From IMG/VR virus record IMGVR_UViG_3300047317_000797, positions 1-34,934 of that record: a DNA stretch of 34,934 nt. The stretch is one strand, 5' to 3'. The notes beneath the pieces are model-generated. The model did no database searches, was not told where the DNA came from, and saw only the letters and a list, made by a program, of their open reading frames with translations. The stretch is from a virus. Position numbers and translations under genes: made by a program. Position 1 is the stretch's first letter. Each line of letters starts with the position of its first letter. Positions 24,312 through 31,893 of the stretch are shown here, one piece after another.

Positions 24312-25598
24312 ATGAGCATCGGTGACTTCGTCACGGGCGCGTTGCACGACGCTGGGAAGGTGGTCACCGGGTCAGTCGGTGCCGTCGAAAACCTCCAGAA
24401 GTCGACGACGAAGGTCGGCGGTTTCGCCCTCGATCCGCACCACTGGGACGACATCGCCAAAGGTGCGTATCACGCTGAGCAGTTTGTGCAGCACCACCCC
24501 AGCGAGACGTTCCAGATCGCCAAGGCCGTGGGCACCCACATGGCCAAGGACTTCGTCAAGCCCCAGAACCTCCTGCTGACCGCGGGGCTCGTGGCGGCCA
24601 CGGTGGCCACCGGGGGGATCGCTGGTGGTGCCGCGTTGGCCGCTGAGGGCTCTGAGGTGGCCGCTGGCGTCGCCGGGGCCACTGAGGGCATCAGCGCCGC
24701 CGTCAAGAGCGCTGATGCCGTCTCAGAGGGCGCTGAGGCCGTCTCAGAGGGTGTCAACACGGCCCAGAAGCTGGGCCGCTGGGGGAACTTCGTCCAGGAC
24801 GTCTCCAAGACGAGCCAGGGCATCCGCGAGGCCCAGGGGATGCAGAAGTTGGACGCCGGGCTCAACGCCGTCACCGAGTACAAGGGCGCCGCTCGTGAGG
24901 CCCTGGGCCTGACCCGCTACGGGCTGGTCAACACCGCACGGGCGTGGGCCGGTCGCCAAATCCTCGGAGAGGCCGGGGCCGAGGGTGCCGGTGCGATCAG
25001 CCGCACGGTGGCGAACACCGTCGCCGGTGGCGTCGGGAACTCGGCCTGGGAGATGCCCGGCGAGGCCAACGCAGTGCGCAACGTGGCCCAGATGAAGTAC
25101 CGCTGGGGCCAGGTCCAGACGGCCATCCACGCCCCCCAGATATACGCCGCCAAGCTGCACACCGTGGCTACGGGTGTGGAGTTCGCCGCCGACCCCGAGG
25201 GCACGGCGATCAAGATGGGCGAGCAGTTCGCCACCAAGAACCCGGCCAAGGTGCAGTCGTGGGCCTCGAAGGCGCTGGGCTCCAACCTGACCGGCCTGGC
25301 ACCAAACAACGGTCTGACCCCGGAGAAGCAGTTGGCCACGCCGCAGGCCTCCGCGGTCAGCCGGGTGTCGCCGTCGTCGACGTGGACGCCGGGCAACTAC
25401 ACCCCGACCAGCATGCGCTCGTCGAGCCGTAGTGCCCCCACGGGGACCACCACGACGGTGAGTAGTGGATTCGAGATGCCCCAGGTCGGCCCGTCGAACT
25501 GGTACGGCCCGCAGAACGGCTACAGCGCCGGACGGGGCTTCGCCCCACAGGACAGCGGCAGCGATCTCCAGTCGTCCTACGCCAAGGCAGGGTTCTGA
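24312..25598 (+). CDS. internal virion protein candidate with hydrophobic segments
   Basis: The 428-residue product starts at ATG 24312 with AAGGGG upstream. Residues 85-125 are hydrophobic and Ala/Gly-rich (LLLTAGLVAATVATGGIAGG), able to cross a membrane; a Ser/Glu/Ala helical region follows, and the last 100 residues are Ser/Thr/Pro/Gly-rich and disordered. Large Ala-rich proteins with amphipathic helices and disordered tails often travel inside phage virions and are ejected with DNA. No family match can be claimed. Confidence 0.62.
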   Translation: MSIGDFVTGALHDAGKVVTGSVGAVENLQKSTTKVGGFALDPHHWDDIAKGAYHAEQFVQHHPSETFQIAKAVGTHMAKDFVKPQNLLLTAGLVAATVATGGIAGGAALAAEGSEVAAGVAGATEGISAAVKSADAVSEGAEAVSEGVNTAQKLGRWGNFVQDVSKTSQGIREAQGMQKLDAGLNAVTEYKGAAREALGLTRYGLVNTARAWAGRQILGEAGAEGAGAISRTVANTVAGGVGNSAWEMPGEANAVRNVAQMKYRWGQVQTAIHAPQIYAAKLHTVATGVEFAADPEGTAIKMGEQFATKNPAKVQSWASKALGSNLTGLAPNNGLTPEKQLATPQASAVSRVSPSSTWTPGNYTPTSMRSSSRSAPTGTTTTVSSGFEMPQVGPSNWYGPQNGYSAGRGFAPQDSGSDLQSSYAKAGF

Positions 25599-26236
25599 TG
25601 GGCGCCTACAACTACGACACCGGTGACTTCGGCGCTGACTACGGCGAGGTGACCCAGCACGGCTACATCTCGGGTCGCGGCTTCTCGGGTTCGGGGGCCA
25701 GCTTCGGCCAGACCTTCGCTTCGGCCAACCTGCGCTACGGCAACGTCGGTCTGCGTCGGTTCTGGCGCGGCCGTCCCAGCCTGACCGGTATCGACTCCTC
25801 GTTCTCTCGCAGCACGCCGACCGGCCCCGGGATCATCGAGGGCGAAGGTCCGCTCAAGTTCCCCCACCTGCGGAGGGGATCGTCCGAGAAACCCCCGGCC
25901 AAGGACTACGGCCCGCCCCAGGAACAGGACATCAGCGGCCTCGCCAGCGTTCCCCGTCCCTATCCGGGCGGCGGCTCAGCCCGTCCGGGCACCCAGTTCG
26001 AGAAGGTCGAGAAGGTGGGCATCGGCCCCCGCAGCGGTTACGACCTCACGAACGTGCAGAATCGACCAATCCCTGGCATGAGCACCCAGGCGTGGGAGGG
26101 TGGCGCCCCGAGCTCGGGCACCGGTTACAGCAGGGGCTTCAACGACCCCGCCATCGGGTCCCAGCCGGCCATCGGACCGGGCACGCCGGCGATCGGCCCG
26201 TACCGCAACGCCATCGACACGACATCCTCTGATTGA
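25598..26236 (+). CDS. Gly/Pro/Ser-rich protein of unknown function
   Basis: The 212-residue product starts at ATG 25598 in a TGATG overlap. It is low complexity, rich in Gly, Pro, Ser and Tyr with no hydrophobic segment; the last 30 residues repeat short PAIG units (NDPAIGSQPAIGPGTPAIGP). Such proteins may be flexible parts of the virion. It is co-transcribed with the preceding hydrophobic protein. Function unknown. Confidence 0.62.
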   Translation: MGAYNYDTGDFGADYGEVTQHGYISGRGFSGSGASFGQTFASANLRYGNVGLRRFWRGRPSLTGIDSSFSRSTPTGPGIIEGEGPLKFPHLRRGSSEKPPAKDYGPPQEQDISGLASVPRPYPGGGSARPGTQFEKVEKVGIGPRSGYDLTNVQNRPIPGMSTQAWEGGAPSSGTGYSRGFNDPAIGSQPAIGPGTPAIGPYRNAIDTTSSD

Positions 26237-27618
26237 TGCAGCTTTACCTCACCGGAGCGGAGGTATCGAGCCACCTCGCCCTCCTCCAGGAATGCGGTGT
26301 GGAGCGGGTTGCCGTCTCCGCCCACAACCTCGCTCGCAACGCCAAGGGCCCGGGACTGGCCACGTGGGCCTCCCAACAGCGTCTCGGCGGCCTGGAATGG
26401 GTCCTCTACGCCGACTCCGTCCATACGCCGGTTTCGATCGTGGCCCAGGTGCTCAGCGCCGCAGAAGTGCAGCCCGAGGCCGTCACCGGGCCCATCGAGT
26501 GGTACGAGACGTCCTGGCTCAAGGACAGCGACCTGCTGTTCCTCCCCACGTGGGATGGGACCGACCCGGCAACCCTGCGGGAGTACACCGAGGACTTCGA
26601 CGGCGTGATGCTGCCTGACAGCGTTGTCGACAACCCTGTGACCGTCCGCGCCGCCAAAGCATCGCTGCCCAGGATGGGGATGTTGGGCGCCCTCACCGGA
26701 CGCTCGAAGGGGTTGGAGCGCTTCGACATGCTGGTGTCGAGCTCGTGGTGGGCCGTGCAGAAACATGGGGAAACCCAGGTTTGGACCGGCGACCGCCTCG
26801 TGCGCCTCAACAACGAGGACAAGGAGCTCAAGCGCAAGAAGTACGCCGACGCCATGGAGGCGTTGGGGTGTGACGCCGCGCTGATCCTGGCCGATGACCC
26901 CAATGAGTGCGTTCGTCTGGCCATCAAATCCTGGTTGCGCTTGGAGGCCCACATCGCCGCCGGGGGCACCACGACGTCTCCCAGCGTCTCCCCGGTAGTT
27001 ACTAATCCGGCTCCTGGCGGCCCACCCAACGTTGTCCCCATCGCGACGCCTGTTGCTAGGCCGGCCCTCCAGACCGGGCACCTGACGCTGCCGGTGATGG
27101 GCCTCCACCGCTCCTCGGTCACCGTCACCAACCCCGACGGCTCCGAGAGCCAGGTTGAGTCGAGCGCGCTCACGATCAGCCCCAAGAGCCTGCGGATCTG
27201 CAACACGTGCTCGCTGTCGGTGGGGTGCCCGAGCTTCACGCCCCACGCCGCGTGCAGCTACGAGATCCCCGTCACCATCCGCACCAAGGCCGAGCTCGAC
27301 GGCGTGATGTCCAGCTTCGCCGTGATGCAGGCCCAGCGGGTCCTCCAGGGCCGCTTCACCGAGGAGGTCAACGGCACCCTCGACGTGCTCCTGGGCAAGG
27401 AGATCGACCGGTTCATGAGCCTGGTCAAGACGTGGCGGGAGATCGAGGACAACCGCGACAGCCTCAAGATCACCGTCGACTCCAAGGGTGACGCCGGGGC
27501 CCAGATGGGCGTGCTCAGCCGGCTGTTCGGCGCCAAGGCCGGTCAGAACGCGATGGCCCTGGACGACCCGATCGACGCCGACGACCTCCTGGAACAGATG
27601 GACGACGACGGCCCCTGA
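26236..27618 (+). CDS. two-part protein with C-terminal Cys cluster
   Basis: The 460-residue product starts at ATG 26236 (TGATG overlap). Residues 1-240 form an alpha/beta domain opening with a beta strand (MQLYLTGAEV) and a HLALLQECGVERVAVS helix; a Pro/Thr linker (about 245-280) follows. The C-terminal 130 residues have a C-x2-C-x5-C-x7-C cluster in ICNTCSLSVGCPSF..AACSYEIP, and then a helical region (MQAQRVLQGRFTEEVNGTLD, REIEDNRDSLKITV) resembling conserved actinophage proteins found near DNA-packaging genes. Metal or Fe-S binding is likely; an exact role, possibly packaging-related, is not established. It closes the plus-strand block. Confidence 0.7.
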   Translation: MQLYLTGAEVSSHLALLQECGVERVAVSAHNLARNAKGPGLATWASQQRLGGLEWVLYADSVHTPVSIVAQVLSAAEVQPEAVTGPIEWYETSWLKDSDLLFLPTWDGTDPATLREYTEDFDGVMLPDSVVDNPVTVRAAKASLPRMGMLGALTGRSKGLERFDMLVSSSWWAVQKHGETQVWTGDRLVRLNNEDKELKRKKYADAMEALGCDAALILADDPNECVRLAIKSWLRLEAHIAAGGTTTSPSVSPVVTNPAPGGPPNVVPIATPVARPALQTGHLTLPVMGLHRSSVTVTNPDGSESQVESSALTISPKSLRICNTCSLSVGCPSFTPHAACSYEIPVTIRTKAELDGVMSSFAVMQAQRVLQGRFTEEVNGTLDVLLGKEIDRFMSLVKTWREIEDNRDSLKITVDSKGDAGAQMGVLSRLFGAKAGQNAMALDDPIDADDLLEQMDDDGP

Positions 27619-27666
27619 TACGCATCTGTGACGAATGTCACTGTCAGAAGGGCTTTCGTTTCCGGA

Positions 27667-27710
27667 CACCGGGACGACATGCGACGTTGGGGCCCCAACC
27701 GGGCCCGGTG
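27667..27710. repeat. nested inverted repeats between convergent genes
   Basis: The perfect 14-bp palindrome GTTGGGGCCCCAAC (27686-27699) lies inside a second inverted repeat, CACCGGG at 27667-27673 and CCCGGTG at 27704-27710. It lies in the gap between the plus-strand gene ending at 27618 and the minus-strand gene ending at 27743. It may act as a bidirectional terminator, though no T-run follows, or as a protein-binding site. The rest of 27619-27742 shows no gene. Confidence 0.4.
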
Positions 27711-27742
27711 CGCGATCAAACCCCGGTATGGCCGAATAGTTA

Positions 27743-27880
27743 CTAGTCGCCTCCACCCGCGGTGGGGTGGGCCTCCGGTTCCTCGACGCGGACCGAGCCA
27801 CCTCTGCGCCCCTCCCAGATGGCGTAGAGGTAGAACAGCCCCAAGAACGCTACGAACCCGAAGATGACCCACCAAACCAC
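27743..27880 (-). CDS. very small single-pass membrane protein
   Basis: A minus-strand GTG at 27880 opens a 45-codon frame ending at TAG 27743-27745. The first 22 residues (VWWVIFGFVAFLGLFYLYAI) form one membrane helix; the rest is polar and ends in Pro/Gly/Glu residues. A TACGGT element 6 nt before the GTG gives the same leaderless spacing seen elsewhere. It follows the gene at 27912-28376. The size is small and no family was recognised, so confidence is moderate. Confidence 0.5.
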   Translation of the reverse strand: MVWWVIFGFVAFLGLFYLYAIWEGRRGGSVRVEEPEAHPTAGGGD

Positions 27881-27911
27881 CGGCGGACCGTAGCCCGTCA
27901 GTGGTGACGAG

Positions 27912-28376
27912 TCACACGGTCGCCAGGCGCTTCGAGGGGATCTTGGACGCCACCTTCTTGACCGGCGGGCCGTTGCGCACCTCGGGCTTGGGGCGGGTCT
28001 TGGCCTTCGACACCTCGGCCGCCTTGGCGCCCTTGGCCTTCGTCTTGCCGTTGGCGGCCCGTGTGGCGGCCCGCTTCTCGCTGGTAGCGCGGCGCTTGGC
28101 CGACTCCGGTCCCTCGACGTCCGTGCGCTGGAGCACGATCGAACCCCAGGGGTCGCCGTTGACCGGGATGTGCCGCAGCGTGACGTGGGCGTTCTTGCCC
28201 GTGGCTCGGGTGCGGATGATGCGCTCCATCATCAGGGGATGACCGTCGAAGTCGGTGCCCTGGTCGATCTGCCAGATGTCGCCGTCGAACCAGTCGTCCC
28301 ACGGGTACGTGGCCTTGTCGGATGTGGTGAGCCGGCTCACGTTCGTGAAGTCGAAGCTCTTGAGTTTGGTAGCCAT
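27912..28376 (-). CDS. basic protein with histone-like C-terminal tail
   Basis: The product, from ATG 28376, has 154 residues. The first 85 form a compact domain with several Trp (YPWDDWFDGDIWQI) and strands (HVTLRHIPV); the last 70 are a Lys/Ala/Pro-rich tail (KRRATSEKRAATRAANGKT) of histone H1 type. Similar small Trp-rich phage proteins exist without known function. A TTG at 28391 preceded directly by AAAGGA is an alternative start. It probably binds DNA. It is the last gene of the minus-strand run except for the tiny membrane gene. Confidence 0.75.
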   Translation of the reverse strand: MATKLKSFDFTNVSRLTTSDKATYPWDDWFDGDIWQIDQGTDFDGHPLMMERIIRTRATGKNAHVTLRHIPVNGDPWGSIVLQRTDVEGPESAKRRATSEKRAATRAANGKTKAKGAKAAEVSKAKTRPKPEVRNGPPVKKVASKIPSKRLATV

Positions 28377-28463
28377 GGGAGGGTCTGCCAATCCTTTCTC
28401 GCTGTCATACCAGCCTAACGAAGGTTTGGTGTCTCGCAGCCCTTGGCAATCGCCTCGTCACAC

Positions 28464-28844
28464 TTAGCTACTAACTCCATGCTCCGGGGCTTCGGGGTGC
28501 AGCATCCGATGGAACTCGGCCACCTTGGCGACCAGGGCCTCGGCCGACTCCATCGGCACGCAGGTGGCCTGCATGGTCACCCCCGGCACCCGGCCGTTCA
28601 GCCAGCGCCCACCCTGGTGGGGGGCCATGGGGACGACGAACAGCGTCGAGGCGTTCGGCGGCATCGGGTCCCAGCCGCAGATGAGCAGCATCAAGCTGGC
28701 GTTCCAGTCACGGTCGCGGATGTCGCCCAGCATCGACACGTTGGTGACGACGTCTCGGGCGTGGCGAGTGATGTCCTCGTCGCTCATGGGCTCCAGGGGG
28801 TCGCCCAGCAGTGGCTCGGTCAGATGGTCGTCATCCGTGGGCAC
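28464..28844 (-). CDS. unknown protein in minus-strand operon
   Basis: The product has 126 residues from GTG 28844, which has AGAGGT 7 nt upstream and overlaps the previous gene by 14 bases; a GTG at 28853 is an alternative. It has a short acidic N-terminus, a Met/Leu-rich segment (SMLGDIRDRDWNASLMLLICG) and a helical end. No family was recognised. The 87-bp gap downstream (28377-28463) holds no gene; TG-G-TATGAC on the minus strand there is a weak extended -10 candidate. Confidence 0.65.
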   Translation of the reverse strand: MPTDDDHLTEPLLGDPLEPMSDEDITRHARDVVTNVSMLGDIRDRDWNASLMLLICGWDPMPPNASTLFVVPMAPHQGGRWLNGRVPGVTMQATCVPMESAEALVAKVAEFHRMLHPEAPEHGVSS

Positions 28845-29529
28845 TGAACACACCTCTCACTCGCACGGCCTCGGGGGCCACGATCACCTCGGACTCGCCT
28901 CGGCCCATCAGGTAGGCCAGGACGGCGCCCTTGTTGACCTCACCCACCAGCACCGAGGGGCAGTCGTCCTCCTGGGCGAACCGGCGGGCGAACCACGCCG
29001 CCTTGCGCCGGTCGGTGGTCCACGACCATCCCTCTTCGTTGAGATCCTGCTCGAAGCCCCGGTAGACGGTGATCACGTCATCCATGTCGGCCAGCGCCGC
29101 CCGCTCCTCGTCGTCCATCATCGCCTCACGACCGGGACGGGGGTATCTCAACAACTCGTCCCACTCGTCAAAGTTCTCGTGGATGTTCTCGGAGTCCGAC
29201 CACACGTCGCCAACCAGACCCCAGTATGTGGTGTCGTCCACCAACTCTGTGAGCTCCAGCAGCGCCTCCAGGCGCCACGGCCGCTCGTGCAGGAAGATGA
29301 ACGTGTGCCACTGCTTGTCGGCCAGCGCCTCGGCGGTGTGTTGGCGCTTCCAGCACAGCACCGTGTTGTAGCGGGCGTTCATCTGCGGCATGTACATCGG
29401 CTCGTTGACGAACTTGTGCTTCAACATGGCGCCGAAGGGCCCGTCGTCGTACACGCACGCCGCCAACTCGGGGTCGAGCTCGCACGGCGTCGTCCACTCC
29501 TTCATCAGGACGTCAGGATCACTCGTCAC
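28831..29529 (-). CDS. probable ADP-ribosyltransferase-fold protein
   Basis: The 232-residue product starts at GTG 29529 (GTGA overlap). The C-terminal 85 residues show the R-S-E order of the arginine-type ADP-ribosyltransferase fold: Arg157 in VYRG, Ser169-Trp-Thr in GWSWTTDR, then strands (SVLVGEVNKGAVLAYL) and Glu212-Ser-Glu214 (ESEVIV). If active it would transfer ADP-ribose from NAD+ to a host protein, as T4 Alt and ModA do. The N-terminal 145 residues are unfamiliar. The assignment rests on motif order, not on a search. Confidence 0.68.
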   Translation of the reverse strand: MTSDPDVLMKEWTTPCELDPELAACVYDDGPFGAMLKHKFVNEPMYMPQMNARYNTVLCWKRQHTAEALADKQWHTFIFLHERPWRLEALLELTELVDDTTYWGLVGDVWSDSENIHENFDEWDELLRYPRPGREAMMDDEERAALADMDDVITVYRGFEQDLNEEGWSWTTDRRKAAWFARRFAQEDDCPSVLVGEVNKGAVLAYLMGRGESEVIVAPEAVRVRGVFSAHG

Positions 29530-29699
29530 TGCCGCTCCAACTCGATGTGCTGGACGCACATGTCTCTGATCTGCACCGGCACGCCGGCCCAACGGAGATG
29601 CATCATCAGCACGTCCCAGTCGGCCTTGCGCATCACCACGAACTCGGTGGTGCCGGGGAACGCCTCGGCTAGGGCATCAGCGGTGGGATCGCGCCTCAT
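29526..29699 (-). CDS. small protein of unknown function (57 residues)
   Basis: ATG 29699 overlaps the upstream stop (ATGA) and opens a 57-residue product that overlaps the next gene by four bases. It has a helix near residues 25-42 (DWDVLMMHLRWAG) and a C-terminal Cys/His pair. A longer frame extending up to 29825 was rejected because it runs back through the gene upstream. Confidence 0.6.
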   Translation of the reverse strand: MRRDPTADALAEAFPGTTEFVVMRKADWDVLMMHLRWAGVPVQIRDMCVQHIELERQ

Positions 29700-29884
29700 C
29701 GCCAGATCTCCCCGATGCAGTGGGGGTCGGGGCTGAGTTGACTGTCGACCACGACGAGGGTGTAGTCGGCGTGCTCGGGGCAGAGGTGCCTCTTGGGCCC
29801 GTCGGGACGCAGTTCCTTGTTGCACACGGCGCAGTACTTCGAGTGCCCCGCCATCAGGCGGTGCTTGGAGATGCCGATGTTCAC
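29696..29884 (-). CDS. small zinc-finger-like protein
   Basis: The 62-residue product starts at GTG 29884 (GTGA overlap). It has CAVC near residue 18 and CPEH near residue 35, giving a C-x2-C...C-x2-H zinc site, with a Lys/Arg-rich loop between. A DNA or RNA-binding role is plausible; no family was recognised. Confidence 0.62.
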   Translation of the reverse strand: MNIGISKHRLMAGHSKYCAVCNKELRPDGPKRHLCPEHADYTLVVVDSQLSPDPHCIGEIWR

Positions 29885-30369
29885 GCGCTCAACTCCTCGA
29901 TCAGGGCGGTGCCCTCGTCAATCTGGAGGGCCCAGTCACCGAACGGCGGGTTGATGCTGTAGTCCCAGTTGCTCATCTCGACCGAGACTCGGCGCAGGTT
30001 CTTGAGGATCCGCTCCCGGCGCAGCTTGGCGCCCTGGGCCTTGGCCACGACCAGCAACTCGTTGGCCAGAGCGTCTCTCTCTTCGATGGTGAGGTCGTAG
30101 ACCATCAGTGCCTCGACCATGCCGCGGCGCAAGAGGTCGTCGATGTTGGGCCTGCCGACACCGGCTGTGTAGCTGCCCGGATCCTCGTCGCTCGTTGGGT
30201 GGCCCATGTTGTTCTTCCTCACTTCGCTGTAGATGGTGTCGAGATGCTCGGTGATGCGCCCGAGGCGTGTACGCATCACATCAAGTCGCCCGTTGACCGA
30301 GTCGATCCGCTCGTTGAGCGTGTCGATCCGTTGATCGAGACGGGTCCAATAGCTCTCGTTCACGATCAC
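29881..30369 (-). CDS. coiled-coil protein of unknown function
   Basis: The 162-residue product starts at GTG 30369, overlapping the upstream stop; a longer frame reaching 30624 was rejected because it runs through the gene before it. Residues 5-50 form a heptad coiled coil (LDQRIDTLNERIDSVNGRLD). A helical C-terminal domain follows (LTIEERDALANELL, then SNWDYSINPPFGDW). It is probably oligomeric. No family recognised. Confidence 0.65.
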   Translation of the reverse strand: MIVNESYWTRLDQRIDTLNERIDSVNGRLDVMRTRLGRITEHLDTIYSEVRKNNMGHPTSDEDPGSYTAGVGRPNIDDLLRRGMVEALMVYDLTIEERDALANELLVVAKAQGAKLRRERILKNLRRVSVEMSNWDYSINPPFGDWALQIDEGTALIEELSA

Positions 30370-30599
30370 GACGCCACCGCCTGGGCCAGGAGGCCGATCA
30401 GGTCGGTGGCCTGGCGCTTGGTCAGACGCATGCGCTCGGGGACCTCGTAGCCGACCCAGCCCTCGATGAGGATCGGGTGCGTCTCGCCCTCGACGGTGTA
30501 CACGAGCACCTGCTCGATGCGGTGGGTGTCCTTGTCGCAGGTCTGGACCGCCAGCCCGGTGGTGTTGCCGACCGGGGTCAGGCCGTCGCGCTCGCTCAT
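30366..30599 (-). CDS. small protein of unknown function (77 residues)
   Basis: ATG 30599 lies in a TGATG overlap. The product has a beta-like first half (LAVQTCDKDTHRIEQVLVYT) and a helical C-terminus (RLTKRQATDLIGLLAQAV). No domain recognised. Overlaps on both sides place it firmly in the minus-strand operon. Confidence 0.62.
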   Translation of the reverse strand: MSERDGLTPVGNTTGLAVQTCDKDTHRIEQVLVYTVEGETHPILIEGWVGYEVPERMRLTKRQATDLIGLLAQAVAS

Positions 30600-31054
30600 C
30601 AGTGGAACCCCACGTCTTCGCCACGCTCGTGGGCCAACAGCAAGCCCTTGACGAACTGCTCGGTCCACTCGCGCCAGTCGTCCTGCTCCTGGGCGATCTC
30701 GGTCAGGCGCCGGGCCAGGGGGCAGGTGAAGCGATGGGGGATGGTGCCCTCGCAGTCGCTGTGCATCATCAGGACGTCGATGACGTCGGCGGGATCCTGG
30801 TCCCAGTAGCCCAGCCACACCTTGTTGGCGTAGGCCTCGCTCCAGCGGATGGTGTACGTCTCGCCGTCGGTGGTGACCGTCTCGTCGGGCAGCGGACCCT
30901 GCTCGGGGATGCGACCCTCGGGGATGGCGTAGGTGTCGCCGCCGTAGCTCGTCTTCTCAGAGCCCCAGCCGAGCACTCGGGCAATGTCCATGCGCCAGGC
31001 GCCGAACGTGCTGTAGCTGGCGTGCCAGCAATCGTGGGTGGTGTCGAGTCCCAT
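30599..31054 (-). CDS. conserved-type unknown protein (MGLDTTHDCWH family)
   Basis: The 151-residue product starts at ATG 31054 in a TGATG overlap. It opens with MGLDTTHDCWHASYSTF and has a later MMHSDCEGTIP motif, both rich in His, Cys and Asp, so metal binding is likely. Proteins with this opening recur in actinobacteria and their phages without known role. The C-terminal part is helical (ARRLTEIAQEQDDWREW). It is coupled to the genes on both sides. Confidence 0.7.
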   Translation of the reverse strand: MGLDTTHDCWHASYSTFGAWRMDIARVLGWGSEKTSYGGDTYAIPEGRIPEQGPLPDETVTTDGETYTIRWSEAYANKVWLGYWDQDPADVIDVLMMHSDCEGTIPHRFTCPLARRLTEIAQEQDDWREWTEQFVKGLLLAHERGEDVGFH

Positions 31055-31542
31055 CAGGCGAACACCCGCCGCATCGCCTCGATCATCCGCCCGCTGTAGC
31101 CCGACTTCTCCTCGATCGGCTCCAACCACTCGATGGCGCCCTCGTGGCGCACGTAGGGCAGGATCCGCACCGACGTGGAGGTGACGGTGACGATGTTGAT
31201 CACCAGCGCCTCGTGCACCAGCGGCTCACCGGCCTCGAAGGCCTGAGCCAGGCTGTTGTCGTAGGCGGCGCGGATCCGATCGGCCTGGGCCTCGGCGTCG
31301 TCGCCCTGGCTGTGGAAGTAATAGCTGTCGGAGGTGAACGCCACCCTGGTCGGCTTCGAGTCGGCCACGATCGGCAGCACGGTGATCAGGCGCTCGTAGG
31401 GGTGAGCGTCACCGGCCAGGACGAAGACCTGGATGCCGTCGGGGCTGTCGGTCACGAGGGTCGGGAACACGTCGCGCTCCTCGATCGACCGCTTGCCCGC
31501 TTGGAGCAGGTACTCGTAGAACTCGTCATCAGGGGTGGGCAT
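31054..31542 (-). CDS. first gene of the minus-strand operon, unknown function
   Basis: The 162-residue product is assigned to ATG 31542, because a promoter (TTGTGA, 17 nt, TATCAT) ends 7 nt upstream; ATG 31548 would lie before the expected transcript start. It begins MPTPDDEFYEYL, has strands around VFVLAGDAHPYERLITVLPI and LVINIVTVTSTSVRIL, and ends in a helix (GYSGRMIEAMRRVF). No family recognised. It is the promoter-proximal gene of a run of nine overlapping or closely packed genes. Confidence 0.68.
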   Translation of the reverse strand: MPTPDDEFYEYLLQAGKRSIEERDVFPTLVTDSPDGIQVFVLAGDAHPYERLITVLPIVADSKPTRVAFTSDSYYFHSQGDDAEAQADRIRAAYDNSLAQAFEAGEPLVHEALVINIVTVTSTSVRILPYVRHEGAIEWLEPIEEKSGYSGRMIEAMRRVFA

Positions 31543-31549
31543 GTCCATG

Positions 31550-31578
31550 ATGATATCTGGTGAGGAGTGGTATCACAA
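31550..31578 (-). promoter_or_regulatory. promoter of the minus-strand operon, overlapping a GGTATCAC motif
   Basis: On the minus strand TTGTGA (31578-31573), a 17-nt spacer and TATCAT (31555-31550) match a sigma-70-type promoter, with the ATG 7 nt after the -10. The -35 hexamer overlaps a GTGATACC motif (31569-31576). The motif could be an operator, or an extended -35 element. No Shine-Dalgarno site is visible, fitting a leaderless transcript. Confidence 0.6.
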
Positions 31579-31613
31579 CATAGCCCAGCCCAGGCGACCT
31601 TACGGCGCGGGTG

Positions 31614-31626
31614 TAAGGTTCTTTCG
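31614..31626 (+). promoter_or_regulatory. leaderless-type -10 element (TAAGGT)
   Basis: TAAGGT at 31614-31619 ends 7 nt before ATG 31627. It faces away from the promoter of the minus-strand operon, making this 78-bp gap a divergent control region. No good -35 is visible. Confidence 0.45.
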
Positions 31627-31893
31627 ATGCCCAAACCGCCGCCCGATCGAGCCAAGGACTCCCACCGCCAGCCTGGCCAGCCGCTCAACATGGTTCGAGG
31701 GGGCGCTGTTTGTGACCCCGGTCAGAAGGGCGGTCACATCTTGAAGGGCTCCAACCAGCCGGCCGTCTGCATGCCCACCGTGGGCACCGACACCAGACCC
31801 CGGTATCGGGAAGCGGGCAAGCCGCAGTCGCCGCCCAGCCGTCACAGCGTGCAGTGGGCGCAGCACCGCAAAGGCGGTCGGAGCCTCATCTGA
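31627..31893 (+). CDS. small Pro/Arg/Gly-rich protein of unknown function
   Basis: The product has 88 residues from ATG 31627, 7 nt after a TAAGGT element; an in-frame GTG at 31567 was passed over. It is basic, with PKPPPDRAKDSHRQPGQP at the start and a His/Lys/Arg-rich end. It has only two Cys and no obvious fold. It is followed by two tiny membrane ORFs and transcribed toward the tRNA genes. Confidence 0.55.
   Translation: MPKPPPDRAKDSHRQPGQPLNMVRGGAVCDPGQKGGHILKGSNQPAVCMPTVGTDTRPRYREAGKPQSPPSRHSVQWAQHRKGGRSLI

Noticed and set aside
26125-27801. Long antisense open frame (558 codons)
   Set aside because: It spans two coupled plus-strand genes and an intergenic palindrome, has no start signal, and its product looks like low-complexity shadow translation.
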